DNA of 14,553 nucleotides. Source: an uncultured Prevotella sp. Lineage in GTDB: Bacteria > Bacteroidota > Bacteroidia > Bacteroidales > Bacteroidaceae. The number at the start of each line of letters is the position of its first letter. The first letter of the stretch is position 1. Positions 1 to 6,045 of this stretch are shown in pieces. The translations under genes and the position numbers were made by a program. The notes beneath the pieces are model-generated. The model saw only the letters and a program-made list of their open reading frames with translations. It had not been told where the DNA came from and searched no databases. Where the stretch lies: NCBI GenBank assembly GCA_900546575.1, contig URDM01000074.1, forward strand, positions 1-14,553, written 5' to 3'.

Positions 1-2
1 AA

Positions 3-59
3 TACGTAAACTTCATTAACGACAAGCCCATTGGCAGAATTAAGTATGCACTAAATTAA
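3..59 (+). CDS. C-terminal tail of an unidentified protein (start outside window)
   Basis: The frame beginning at base 3 is open for 18 codons and closes with TAA at 57-59. It reads YVNFINDKPIGRIKYALN, a protein-like composition, while the other two plus-strand frames hit stops within the first 20 bases. The start lies upstream of the window, so the product cannot be identified. The gene would converge with the SPFH operon. So short an open stretch could arise by chance, hence the low confidence. Confidence 0.4.
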   Translation, partial: YVNFINDKPIGRIKYALN

Positions 60-193
60 TTCCGCCAACAGGTTAAATTAAACTTTTAAAGTACCTACGA
101 ACGACCATTCAAAAATGGAATTATCCAATATATTGGGCGAGTAATTTGGAGGTTACAAGTTATAAGTGGACCAATGTATAATAATAAGGTGTT

Positions 194-233
194 AGCTCCC
201 CTCCCTATGGGGGAGGGGGCCAGAGGTGGAGCT
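194..233. terminator. C/G-rich hairpin between two converging genes
   Basis: CCCCTCCC at 198-205 pairs perfectly with GGGAGGGG at 211-218 across a 5-base loop. A competing outer pairing joins AGCTCC (194-199) to GGAGCT (228-233), which is followed by TTTT on the plus strand. The element sits just beyond the stop codon of the minus-strand SPFH gene and downstream of the gene that ends at 59, so it could stop transcription from either side. The T-run is short on plus and absent on minus, so this is not a textbook intrinsic terminator. It may instead be a dispersed intergenic repeat. The rest of the gap (60-193) shows only a 5-bp hairpin (105-118) and a 12-bp palindrome (125-136). Confidence 0.45.
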
Positions 234-234
234 T

Positions 235-1191
235 TTACTTCTCCTCCTTAAATAGCTCCTTTATTCCTCCCAAGCTGCCCAGCATATTTGTAGCCTCAAA
301 TGGCAGGAATACGGTCTTTGTCTTATCGCCCTCTGCAAGTTGCTGCATCATCTGGATATATTTCTGCGCAAGCAGATAGTTGGCGGGATTGGTACTCTTG
401 CCAACAGCCTCGGTAATCTTCTCGATGGCAATAGCCTCAGCCTCTGCCTTGCGAATACGAGCCTGAGCCTGGCCCTCGGCACGAAGTATCTCCTGCTGCT
501 TGGCAGCCTCAGCACGGTTGATGGTAGAAGTCTTCTCTCCCTCCGACTTGAGGATTTCGGCCTGCTTCTGTCCCTCTGACGTAAGGATAGTAGCACGCTT
601 GTTGCGCTCAGCCTGCATCTGCTTTTCCATAGCCTGAAGAACGCTTGACGGCGGAATAATATCCTGCAACTCTACACGGTTCACCTTAATACCCCACTTG
701 TTGGTAGCATCGTCGAGCACGGCACGCAGCTTTGTGTTGATAGTGTCGCGCGAGGTAAGAGTCTGGTCGAGCTCCATCTCACCGATGATATTACGCAGAG
801 TGGTCTGTGTGAGTTTCTCGATAGCGTTAGGCAGATTGTTGATTTCGTAAACAGCCTTAAACGGGTCTACAATCTGGAAATAAAGCAAGGCATTAATCTG
901 CATCTGGATATTATCCTTAGTGATTACGTTCTGCTTGTCGAAATCGTACACCTGTTCGCGCAGGTCGATAGTGGTAGAATAGGCATAGCGTCCACGATAC
1001 ATAGTTACTATAGTCTTGGCACGATCGATGAACGGAATGATGATATTTATACCCGGACTGAGCGTGGCGTAGTACTTACCAAGACGCTCTACAATTTTTG
1101 TCTCACTCTGAGGAATGATAACAACAGCCATCTTCACAAAAATGACTGCAAGCACTACCAGTGCAATAAGAATGATTGTCATGATTTCCAT
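235..1191 (-). CDS. SPFH/band-7 membrane protein (paraslipin/QmcA-like)
   Basis: This 318-residue protein has one N-terminal membrane segment (about residues 5-24) followed directly by an SPFH/band-7 domain (about 25-190). The domain holds typical elements such as SPGINIIIPFID (45-56) and the ITKDN segment (90-94). A long alanine/glutamate/lysine-rich coiled coil (about 188-262) and a short C-terminal tail complete it, a length normal for stomatin-like or QmcA-like proteins. Family members oligomerise into membrane scaffolds that organise lipid microdomains and control proteases. The NfeD-like gene lies 33 bp upstream on the same strand, the usual partner arrangement (E. coli ybbJ-qmcA, B. 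subtilis yuaF-floT). The ATG at 1191 is used; an internal Met4 is a weaker alternative. The exact client of the complex cannot be read from the sequence. Confidence 0.93.
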   Translation of the reverse strand: MEIMTIILIALVVLAVIFVKMAVVIIPQSETKIVERLGKYYATLSPGINIIIPFIDRAKTIVTMYRGRYAYSTTIDLREQVYDFDKQNVITKDNIQMQINALLYFQIVDPFKAVYEINNLPNAIEKLTQTTLRNIIGEMELDQTLTSRDTINTKLRAVLDDATNKWGIKVNRVELQDIIPPSSVLQAMEKQMQAERNKRATILTSEGQKQAEILKSEGEKTSTINRAEAAKQQEILRAEGQAQARIRKAEAEAIAIEKITEAVGKSTNPANYLLAQKYIQMMQQLAEGDKTKTVFLPFEATNMLGSLGGIKELFKEEK

Positions 1192-1224
1192 TGTACTAAT
1201 GTTTTAATTGTTAATGATTAGTGT

Positions 1225-1677
1225 TTATTTTTCGGGAACCACCTTTATGATGATGCTCTCACGTCCCACGATGCGCACCTTACTGCCTATTTCAAGGTCG
1301 GCAGCGCAGTCTGACTGAGCCTTCCAGTCGTCGCCGTCAAGTTTCACGCGTCCATAGCCGCCAGCCTTAATTGCCTCTGTCACCTCACCTGTACGACCAA
1401 TGATGGCATCGGCATTGCTCACACGACGGTCGGCATCATGATTGAGCAGAGCTACCAGGCTTGGTCGAAGATAGAAGATGGAAAGCACGCTGAACATCGC
1501 AAACACCACTACCTGTAACCAGAACGGTGCTGCAAACAAAGACGCTATAAGAGCAATGACTGCTCCGATGCCAAAACAGGTGATGTAGAAATCGCCCGAC
1601 GACATCTCCATTATAAGACACACCATTGCCACTAATGTCCATATAGCCCAAAGGTGTTGCAACAGATATTCTACCAT
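1225..1677 (-). CDS. short NfeD-like membrane protein
   Basis: The 150-residue protein has three predicted membrane segments (about 9-25, 31-49 and 52-71) and a soluble C-terminal OB-fold (about 91-150). That end shows the NfeD pattern IIGRTGEV (92-99), GRVKLDGDDW (109-118) and GSKVRIVG (131-138). It lacks the ClpP-like serine protease domain of long NfeD proteins, so it is the short, non-proteolytic type. NfeD proteins bind SPFH partners in the membrane; the adjacent downstream SPFH gene fits this exactly. It lies 48 bp downstream of an unknown gene on the same strand, consistent with cotranscription. The membrane segments are judged by eye from hydrophobicity. Confidence 0.9.
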   Translation of the reverse strand: MVEYLLQHLWAIWTLVAMVCLIMEMSSGDFYITCFGIGAVIALIASLFAAPFWLQVVVFAMFSVLSIFYLRPSLVALLNHDADRRVSNADAIIGRTGEVTEAIKAGGYGRVKLDGDDWKAQSDCAADLEIGSKVRIVGRESIIIKVVPEK

Positions 1678-1725
1678 AATAAGATGAGGGTTTAAGGGTT
1701 ATTTTATCAAGTACAAGATTAAGCC

Positions 1726-2274
1726 TTACAGCTTGGTCATGTGGTAACCGAGAGCTTTCAACTCAACAGCTACACCCATGACATACATCTGATGCAGAGC
1801 AGCAGTAAAAGCACGCATGGCAGCTGCTGTGCCAGACTCGAGACACATGTGCGACATCATATTATATGTACGCGAAGCACTCTCTGCCACAGCATCATTC
1901 ATCTTCTTACGGGTGTCAGCATCAAGACAGAGCACCTTGTCAAGAATGTAGTCGTCCATATGGTCGAAGTCAATTCGGTCGCGCAGATAGACATACAAAT
2001 CGGGCACCTTGCCGTACACTTCCCATTCCACATCCCAATACTTTGCCACAGCCATACCTATGAACATCATCCATCCCAATGCCACCGACGGATAGCCTGT
2101 ATTGTACTCGCGTATGCCGTCAGTCATATAGCTCTGGCCTATCTTAAACCACAATTCGTCAAGGTCGGGAGCTTCTGGTATCCGCTCGTCTACCAAGTCT
2201 AATGATCGCAAATAACCATAAAGGTCGTCATGAAATATCTGTTCTACGGGGTTGTCATATTCAATGTTACTCAT
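1726..2274 (-). CDS. conserved-looking protein of unknown function (182 aa)
   Basis: I do not recognise this protein. It is acidic in its N-terminal 45 residues, has no signal peptide, and looks mostly helical. A hydrophobic helix with small residues (GYPSVALGWMMFIGMAVAKYWD, split as residues 60-70 and 71-81) is the most striking segment and could be a buried core helix rather than a membrane span. Methionine is frequent in the C-terminal third (139-180). The ATG at 2274 lies 31 bp after the preceding small gene, and the next gene (NfeD) follows 48 bp later, so all four genes probably share a transcript. A role tied to the SPFH-NfeD complex is only a guess from position. Confidence 0.8.
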   Translation of the reverse strand: MSNIEYDNPVEQIFHDDLYGYLRSLDLVDERIPEAPDLDELWFKIGQSYMTDGIREYNTGYPSVALGWMMFIGMAVAKYWDVEWEVYGKVPDLYVYLRDRIDFDHMDDYILDKVLCLDADTRKKMNDAVAESASRTYNMMSHMCLESGTAAAMRAFTAALHQMYVMGVAVELKALGYHMTKL

Positions 2275-2305
2275 TTCGTTGTTGGTTTACTTTTTCGAAA
2301 ATTTA

Positions 2306-2608
2306 TTAATAGATACCATTAATCAGCACCGGCTCTACAATACTCTCGTCGGGCCAATGCGGAAGGAAAAGCAATGGATGCTCCTTGCCACCGAGGAAGC
2401 TCCAGTCCACGCCCTTCAAGAAGTCGAAATCAGGCCGTCCGAAGTCAAACGAACGTCCGTAGAGCACTATAGCTCCACGATTGTTGTCTACCTTCCACAA
2501 TCCACCGCCAAACGGGCAGCGTTCGCCTCTGTTGAGCAGTTCGCGATGCAGATAGACATTACCAAACTTCAGCACTCCATTCTGGTTTATTATGAATTTC
2601 TGATACAT
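2306..2608 (-). CDS. small protein of unknown function (100 aa)
   Basis: I do not recognise this protein. It has no signal peptide or membrane segment and is rich in Gly, Phe, Trp and Leu. The core reads RCPFGGGLWKVDN (about 31-43), followed by a block repeating Phe-Asp and Asp-Phe pairs (SFDFGRPDFDF, about 53-63), which suggests a small beta-rich soluble fold. It is the first gene of the minus-strand cluster that ends in NfeD and SPFH. Its ATG at 2608 lies about 36 bp after a weak promoter-like motif. Evidence that it is real: it fills the gap between its neighbours with matching operon spacing, and its amino-acid composition looks natural. Confidence 0.72.
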   Translation of the reverse strand: MYQKFIINQNGVLKFGNVYLHRELLNRGERCPFGGGLWKVDNNRGAIVLYGRSFDFGRPDFDFLKGVDWSFLGGKEHPLLFLPHWPDESIVEPVLINGIY

Positions 2609-2643
2609 AGTGTAAAATTACATATAAAATCAGATAACAGCAA

Positions 2644-2651
2644 CGAAAGTA
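2644..2651 (-). promoter_or_regulatory. possible promoter for the unknown/NfeD/SPFH operon
   Basis: On the minus strand this reads TACTTTCG, one base off the Bacteroidota -7 consensus TAnnTTTG. It lies about 36 bp upstream of the first gene of the cluster and back-to-back with the plus-strand promoter at 2715. No convincing -33 element was seen, so this is tentative. Confidence 0.4.
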
Positions 2652-2714
2652 ACAAATTTTTATGTTTTTATTTTATAAAACGACATGAGGTTAGGTCTTC
2701 TGTGTTTTTATGCG

Positions 2715-2722
2715 TAACTTTG
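2715..2722 (+). promoter_or_regulatory. promoter -7 box for the secreted repeat protein
   Basis: TAACTTTG matches the Bacteroidota -7 consensus TAnnTTTG perfectly and is followed by GCA, as is common. It sits 28 bp before the ATG at 2751, giving a short leader. The -33 region shows only a weak match. Confidence 0.7.
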
Positions 2723-2750
2723 CACGCTAAAAAAATTCAGAACATCAATA

Positions 2751-4301
2751 ATGAGACGTATAACAATTCTTCTTATTGCAATATGCTGCAATATTGCACT
2801 TTATGCACAGACAAGCCGACGCACCATAGAACGATTTGCCACCGAAGCGGTAAAACAAAGAACCCTGACTGGCCGCACCCCTACAATAGACATTCTCGAC
2901 TCACTCGCCAACAATGCTGAGGTAAGTGTGGAAATGCTCAGCCGAATGGGTGAGCCCGACGACGCACGCCAATACAGAGCATGCCTGCAAACCATCGATG
3001 CTATTGTAGACTACACTATGAGCAGTTCAGGCAGAAAATATACAGATGTTTTGCGAAGTGGACTGAAGAAGGCTCTCGACCGCAGCTACGACTCCGACGT
3101 TCAGCAGCACATGATGCAGCTACTCGCCAAATGTGCCAAGCCTGCCGATGCCGGCCACATAGCAATGTATCTGGAAGTGCCCGAACTGTCAACGACGGCT
3201 TATGATATTCTGCTTTCTATGAACGGCATTGACGACCGAATTGCCGAGGCCGCTGCCGCACAACCGGGCATAAAGGCAAAGGTAAAAGAAATTCTCGACA
3301 TTCATGCCGGACGTAAGAAGGCTGCCAAACCAACAGTTACAACAAAGCCCAAACCTGCTGCTATTCCTTTCTGGCCAACAAGTCTTAACCGCGAAATAGT
3401 CGAAATGAGCAAGCAGCCACAGGACGAAGCAGACAAGATAATAATTGACAACGCTCCGGAAAAGGCGTTGCAGCAGCTGGCAGGCATGGCTAAGCAAAAG
3501 TCGGCAGCTGAACGCGAGGCTATTGTGGCAAGAATATTAATGACAGCCGAACGTGCCACACTTACCCCAGAGCAACGCTATCTGATCTTGCGCGAAGCTG
3601 ACGCTCTGACTACCAACGAAAATCTGCGTCGCAAGATTATTGTCGAAATGGGCTACACCCACAGCATTCAGGCTCTGACCTATATGCGCAAGTATTATGG
3701 CAACGCCAACCTTGACGACGCTATGGCTCTTGCCTCAGCAGAAATAATAAGCTCTCACCCCGAAGCCAACGCTGGCAAATATGTCTACGCCCTGCTATAT
3801 GCCGCCAAGCAGTCGTTTATTCGCCACTATGACGAAGAGGGGGTTGACACCCACATCGACCAGGTGCTTGCTGCCATTGACAACTGGCACGCCGAAGGCG
3901 GCTACAACCAAAACCACACCGAGGAAACAAGAATGGAGAAACGCGGATTCTGGATTATCCACGACGAGCTTGCCAACTTCGACATTGCATTCGACTGGCT
4001 CACCGAAGGCGACCTTACCCTAAACCTGCGCTCTGTACCTGCGCTCATATTCAACCGCCAGCATGGAGTAAGACTGTACGGAAGCGACGTATGGCACAAG
4101 TTTGCAAGCAACGACAAATGGTGTACTACCAACGTAAGCGTACATGGCGACAACATCAGCGTATGGGTGAATGGTCAGAAAGCAATAGATAATGAGCGTT
4201 TGGCCAGCACCAACACAAATAATAACAAGGCTGGTTTTGTAAAATTCCTTGCCGACGACAATGGAGCCGTTGTAAGACAATACAGCTTCCTTAAGAAATA
4301 A
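2751..4301 (+). CDS. secreted helical-repeat protein with probable DUF1080-like C-terminal domain
   Basis: The 516-residue protein starts with a signal peptide (basic MRR, hydrophobic 4-18, probable cleavage after the alanine of LYA at 19), so it is likely exported. Residues about 25-185 and 225-395 are helical, alanine-rich and resemble HEAT-type repeats; a Lys/Pro/Thr-rich linker (about 188-208) separates the two blocks. Residues about 396-516 are beta-rich, with a pattern (DKWCTTNVSVHGDNISVWVNG split over 455-475, then GFVKF at 495-499) resembling the concanavalin-like DUF1080 or laminin-G fold that often binds carbohydrate. It has its own promoter and is followed after 11 bp by a small repeat ORF. 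The domain calls are by eye and function is unknown; a periplasmic or surface glycan-binding role is an inference. Confidence 0.88.
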   Translation: MRRITILLIAICCNIALYAQTSRRTIERFATEAVKQRTLTGRTPTIDILDSLANNAEVSVEMLSRMGEPDDARQYRACLQTIDAIVDYTMSSSGRKYTDVLRSGLKKALDRSYDSDVQQHMMQLLAKCAKPADAGHIAMYLEVPELSTTAYDILLSMNGIDDRIAEAAAAQPGIKAKVKEILDIHAGRKKAAKPTVTTKPKPAAIPFWPTSLNREIVEMSKQPQDEADKIIIDNAPEKALQQLAGMAKQKSAAEREAIVARILMTAERATLTPEQRYLILREADALTTNENLRRKIIVEMGYTHSIQALTYMRKYYGNANLDDAMALASAEIISSHPEANAGKYVYALLYAAKQSFIRHYDEEGVDTHIDQVLAAIDNWHAEGGYNQNHTEETRMEKRGFWIIHDELANFDIAFDWLTEGDLTLNLRSVPALIFNRQHGVRLYGSDVWHKFASNDKWCTTNVSVHGDNISVWVNGQKAIDNERLASTNTNNNKAGFVKFLADDNGAVVRQYSFLKK

Positions 4302-4311
4302 AAGGAGTCTA

Positions 4312-4395
4312 CATGAAACATTCGTATCATGGCATGAAACGATCGTATCAAGGCACAATACGGTCATATCATGGCATGATACGATTGTTTCAAGC
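4312..4395. repeat. four tandem 21-bp palindromic repeats
   Basis: Four contiguous units lie at 4312-4332, 4333-4353, 4354-4374 and 4375-4395. The shared pattern is close to CATGATACGATCGTATCATG plus one G; those 20 bases form a perfect palindrome. Individual units deviate: unit 2 pairs 8 of 10 positions, and unit 4 pairs 8 of 10 counting a wobble. Unit 2 can also pair with unit 4 over most of its length. The array starts 10 bases after the stop codon of the upstream gene. The 21-bp period equals two helical turns and seven codons. A half-matching fragment (TATCACGATTG) recurs near 4432. The rest of this gap (4421-4512) shows no gene or clear terminator. Confidence 0.9.
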
Positions 4396-4420
4396 CACGC
4401 CACAGAAGTTTATCACGTAA
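4313..4420 (+). CDS. candidate 35-residue heptapeptide-repeat microprotein
   Basis: An ATG at 4313 opens a 35-codon frame ending in TAA at 4418-4420. The product is four heptapeptides, MKHSYHG, MKRSYQG, TIRSYHG and MIRLFQA, then a TPQKFIT tail. It contains no Asp or Glu and has six Lys/Arg plus three His, so it is strongly basic, with regularly spaced aromatics. A strong Shine-Dalgarno sequence (AAAGGAG, 4301-4307) sits five bases before the ATG and overlaps the stop of the upstream gene, implying translation after or coupled to it. Such a sequence is notable because Bacteroidota rarely depend on Shine-Dalgarno motifs. Against it: the repeat is palindromic DNA, and other frames through it are also open, so the coding frame may be accidental. 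Confidence 0.35.
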   Translation: MKHSYHGMKRSYQGTIRSYHGMIRLFQATPQKFIT

Positions 4421-4512
4421 CTGACATTAGTATCACGATTGCAAAAGGCCATACATTCACATTCGCAACGTCGTCAGTCGTAGCCTTGTGCCGTTACACC
4501 ATTTTTCCTTTT

Positions 4513-5289
4513 TTATATACCAAAAATTCTCTTAACAGTAGCATTTGTAGTATCAGCCACACATTGCAAATCTACCCCATAGCACTCAGCAAGCTTCTGC
4601 AATACATATGCTACATAAGCACTTTCGTTGCGCTTGCCACGCATAGGCACAGGTGCCATATACGGAGAGTCGGTTTCGAGAACTATACGATTTAGCGGCA
4701 CCACGCTGGGCAACACTTCAGGCAGATGGCTCTTCTTGAATGTCAGCACACCTCCAATGCCAAGAACAAAACGTTCAAACTGCAACAGTTCTTCCGCCTC
4801 ATGCTCGTTGCCCGTAAAGCAATGGAACACGCCGCCCGGCAATTCATCGGCATAATGGCGCAGCATGCTTACCATCTCGTTCTGTCCCTTACGGCAATGT
4901 ATCATAAGCGGCAGACGCGTTTCTATCGACCACTCCACCTGACGCTCAAAAGCCATGAGCTGTTCTTTCTCAAACTCGCGCGACCAGTAATAGTCGATTC
5001 CCACTTCGCCCACAGCGATGAAGGGATGACCTGGCTGCAAGCGTTTGTACATTTCGTCGAGCACGCTGTTCCAGTCGGCCCTCACCTCCTCGGGATGCAG
5101 TCCGATCATCGGATAGGCGTAACCTGGAAACTTGCGGCACGTCTCCACCACCGTGTCAACCGACTTAAGGTCGATAGCCGGCACAAACACCTTGCTAACA
5201 CCAGCTTCACGAGCTCTGCCGACAACCCCATACAGGTCAGCAGCAAACTCCTCGCCGTCAAGATGCGTGTGTGTGTCTATGAAATTCAT
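4513..5289 (-). CDS. TatD-family metal-dependent hydrolase (putative DNase)
   Basis: The 258-residue length is normal for the family. All metal and catalytic positions of the TIM-barrel hydrolase are visible: DTHTHLD (5-11, metal-binding His7 and His9), GLHP (63-66), the GEVGIDYYW segment with Glu95, IHCRK with His131, FHCFTG with His156, and ETDSPY with Asp207. TatD enzymes are cytoplasmic metal-dependent nucleases linked to DNA repair and degradation; some family members may have other substrates, so the name is generic. The ATG at 5289 overlaps the TGA of the upstream unknown gene by four bases (ATGA), indicating translational coupling. It is the last gene of the minus-strand unit that starts with the TonB-family gene. 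Confidence 0.95.
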   Translation of the reverse strand: MNFIDTHTHLDGEEFAADLYGVVGRAREAGVSKVFVPAIDLKSVDTVVETCRKFPGYAYPMIGLHPEEVRADWNSVLDEMYKRLQPGHPFIAVGEVGIDYYWSREFEKEQLMAFERQVEWSIETRLPLMIHCRKGQNEMVSMLRHYADELPGGVFHCFTGNEHEAEELLQFERFVLGIGGVLTFKKSHLPEVLPSVVPLNRIVLETDSPYMAPVPMRGKRNESAYVAYVLQKLAECYGVDLQCVADTTNATVKRIFGI

Positions 5290-5984
5290 ATTTTCAATTC
5301 TCCTTTACGATAATAATATATCAAGCCGTATTTGCGACACTCGTCGTAGCGTGTCTCGGGCGGCAGATCAGCAAAGTGAGCCTCCACCGCATTCCATATT
5401 TCCACCAGAAGAGCATCAATCTGCGCACGCAGAACCTTCAGTTCGGCAAGTGTGCGGTCTGCCTTGTCATTAAGGATGCTCTGCTGCTTGTAAATATCGA
5501 GAAAGATGTCGAAATGCGTTGCCACCATACCTATAGTAGGATTGTAAATGGGTCGTCCGCCGGCAGCTATACGTTTCTTCTCTTCCTCTATCACCCTTGG
5601 AGCTATTTCACAGGCATCGTCCACGATATGCAACTGGCGCAATGTCTCGTCGGGATTTTTGATAGCATAATATTCGCTGAGTGCCGAAATCTTTATTTCG
5701 CCACGCTCTACTCCCATAAGCAGTACGCGCACAAAGTGCTGCAAATACATCATCATGTGCTTCTGCGGTTTTGCCAAGCGCTTGTAGTTGCGCATCTGGG
5801 CTTCATAACACAACATGAACCGGGCGCTGAGTGTCTTCAGCTGGTCGTGCAGCTTCTTGGCTTGAGCGATTAAGTCCATGCTGATGAATCTTGTCTTGGC
5901 AGCATAAACGTCATTATTCTCAAGCAACTCTCCGAGCGAACGCAGGCGGGCCGTGTCTGTCTTAGGAAATCTACGATAGGGCAC
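5286..5984 (-). CDS. unknown helical protein translationally coupled to TatD gene
   Basis: I do not recognise a named family. The 232-residue protein lacks a signal peptide and membrane segments and looks almost entirely helical; the C-terminal part (about 165-215) has spaced leucines and charges suggesting a coiled coil or helical bundle. It begins MPYRRFPKTDTARL and ends in a Tyr-rich YGLIYYYRKGEL segment. The start is a GTG at 5984: a stop codon lies two codons upstream and the next in-frame Met is residue 36, so GTG is the only start that keeps the natural N-terminus. The four-base overlap with the TatD gene suggests linked synthesis. Function is unknown. Confidence 0.82.
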   Translation of the reverse strand: MPYRRFPKTDTARLRSLGELLENNDVYAAKTRFISMDLIAQAKKLHDQLKTLSARFMLCYEAQMRNYKRLAKPQKHMMMYLQHFVRVLLMGVERGEIKISALSEYYAIKNPDETLRQLHIVDDACEIAPRVIEEEKKRIAAGGRPIYNPTIGMVATHFDIFLDIYKQQSILNDKADRTLAELKVLRAQIDALLVEIWNAVEAHFADLPPETRYDECRKYGLIYYYRKGELKI

Positions 5985-5995
5985 TTTTTAATGTT

Positions 5996-6022
5996 TAATT
6001 ATTAATGAGTAATTATTAATGA
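5996..6022. repeat. 14-bp AT-rich direct repeat, two copies
   Basis: TAATTATTAATGA occurs at 5996-6008 and again at 6010-6022, a period of 14 bp. It fills the 61-bp gap between the prenyl synthase gene and the GTG-started gene on the minus strand. There is no sign that it is more than a short slippage product, though it lies in the leader just before the GTG start. Confidence 0.7.
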
Positions 6023-6045
6023 TTGACCGGATGAAACACGAACAA

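Noticed and set aside
121..129. DnaA-box-like TTATCCAAT
   Set aside because: It is a single imperfect match in AT-rich DNA with no companions.
2252..2920. 222-codon plus-strand frame spanning two genes and their gap
   Set aside because: It covers antisense sequence of an operon gene, a promoter region and the start of the secreted-protein gene in another frame, so it cannot be one real gene.
4020..4403. Minus-strand 127-codon open frame with repeated TIVSCHD-like heptads
   Set aside because: It runs antisense through the end of the secreted-protein gene. Its repeats come from the same 21-bp palindrome, and it has no promoter or ribosome site of its own.
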